From Cytophagales bacterium (GTDB lineage Bacteria > Bacteroidota > Bacteroidia > Cytophagales > Thermoflexibacteraceae): 64,000 nt of DNA. This document shows, one piece after another, positions 63,571-64,000 of this stretch. How positions within the stretch are numbered: position 1 is the first letter of the stretch; every line of letters begins with the position of its first letter. Where the stretch lies: positions 58,796 to 122,795 of the forward strand of contig REAZ01000010.1 in NCBI GenBank assembly GCA_004294445.1, in the 5' to 3' direction. A program made the translations under genes and the position numbers. The notes beneath the pieces were generated by a model, which saw only the letters and a program-made list of their open reading frames with translations, had not been told where the DNA came from and made no database searches.

Positions 63571-63831
63571 ATGGAAAAACAGTTTTCAAAAAATGAATTA
63601 AAAAGTTCCATTGATGATAACATGGCTGACATCAAGGAACAGCAGAGGAAAGCTCACAAAGGGAAAATACCGCACTACAAAGCCGAAGGAGTAAGAGGAA
63701 AAATTTCTTTCAAAAGAAAAGAACTCATCGAGTTCTTGGAAAAGGGAAGAAAGGCAACCGCAAGCGAGCGGGACGCACAAGCAATCGAAAAAGTAATCAA
63801 AATCTCTAACCGTTTAAAATCAAAAAAATAA
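63571..63831 (+). CDS. small basic DNA-binding-like protein of the integrated element
   Basis: Protein of 86 residues. KGKIPHYKAEGVRGKISFKR then KELIEFLEKGRK (about 30-61) matches the wing and last helix of excisionase-type helix-turn-helix domains (IPHYK...ISFKRKEL). The first helices are not canonical. It may be a divergent excisionase or plasmid-type regulator. It is followed by a second predicted minus-strand RNA. Confidence 0.65.
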   Translation: MEKQFSKNELKSSIDDNMADIKEQQRKAHKGKIPHYKAEGVRGKISFKRKELIEFLEKGRKATASERDAQAIEKVIKISNRLKSKK

Positions 63832-63897
63832 GGTCTGAAAACTTGCGTTTTCCAGACCTAAACAGTGCTTTTTGTCTTGTTTTCTTGCAGAGAGAAC
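63823..63897 (-). ncRNA. predicted minus-strand small RNA 2
   Basis: On the minus strand TTG (63932-63930) and TACCTTTG (63909-63902) are 20 bases apart, a full-consensus promoter. The terminator GGTCTGGAAAAC / GTTTTCAGACC lies at 63859-63832 and is followed by TTATTTTTTT. The unit is about 75 bases. It shares with RNA 1 a GTT(T)AGGTCT lead-in to the terminator stem. Confidence 0.55.
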
Positions 63898-63965
63898 AAT
63901 GCAAAGGTATTGATTTTGTTTGAATTGCGCAATTTTCAGGCATAAATTTTCTAAAAATTTATAGT

Positions 63966-64000
63966 ATGGAAACCAATCAAGCCAAAAATTTAAACAATAG
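63966..64000 (+). CDS. possible start of the next element gene (cut by the window)
   Basis: ATG at 63966 opens a frame of 11 codons (METNQAKNLNN) to the window edge. It follows the predicted RNA 2 promoter region by about 34 bases. Too short to assign. Confidence 0.3.
   Translation, partial: METNQAKNLNN

Overview
The window comes from an AT-rich member of the Bacteroidota, most likely a Cytophagales-type organism. This rests on a protein with a type IX secretion sorting domain, TonB-plug and carboxypeptidase-regulatory-like surface proteins, a DUF3467 protein, and promoters of the Bacteroidota form (TTG, 18-20 bases, TAnnTTTG). Shine-Dalgarno sequences are largely absent. The order-level placement is inference.

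Bases 1-50000 are mostly chromosomal core and metabolism. In order they hold: the N-terminal part of gyrA; envelope proteins; a cytochrome c/sugar-dehydrogenase-like gene and a DUF1080/PA14 gene around a repeat-flanked four-helix-bundle gene; sucC; an ABC-F ATPase; a TPR histidine kinase; and a tightly packed minus-strand operon (25080 to 17493) that should take L-rhamnose to pyruvate through RhaEW, RhaI, a FGGY kinase and LutABC. Next come obgE, an HMG-CoA lyase, gltA, yqgE, kmo, a pterin set (SDR, PTPS, FolE) with a glutathionylspermidine-synthase-like gene, xylA, recN, ruvX, a SUMF1 protein, a T9SS cargo protein, clpC, wbqC-like, a TPR-SpoIIE phosphatase and tpiA.

Bases 50000-60600 form an accessory island, all on the minus strand, and are the most interesting part. 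A CHAT caspase-like protease and a SIR2-like protein carry the same C-terminal adaptor (effector-associated, death-like) domain. The SIR2 gene overlaps a STAND-type NTPase gene whose product has one membrane segment and an outer coiled-coil tail. Two exported TPR/coiled-coil/WG-like/LRR proteins lie in the same island; one is broken by a single stop codon. Two small unknown genes are interspersed. A RAYT (REP-associated tyrosine transposase) and several families of palindromes run through the island; some palindromes lie inside coding sequence. The pieces look like an NLR-type immune or self-destruction system split into separate polypeptides across the inner membrane. That reading is inference from domains and context.

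From about 60651 rightward an integrated element begins. It has a 23-base tRNA 3' end remnant (attachment site), a tyrosine integrase, an unknown coiled-coil gene and two small DNA-binding-like genes. After each small gene there is a predicted minus-strand transcription unit of about 75-90 bases with its own promoter and terminator. The element continues past the window.
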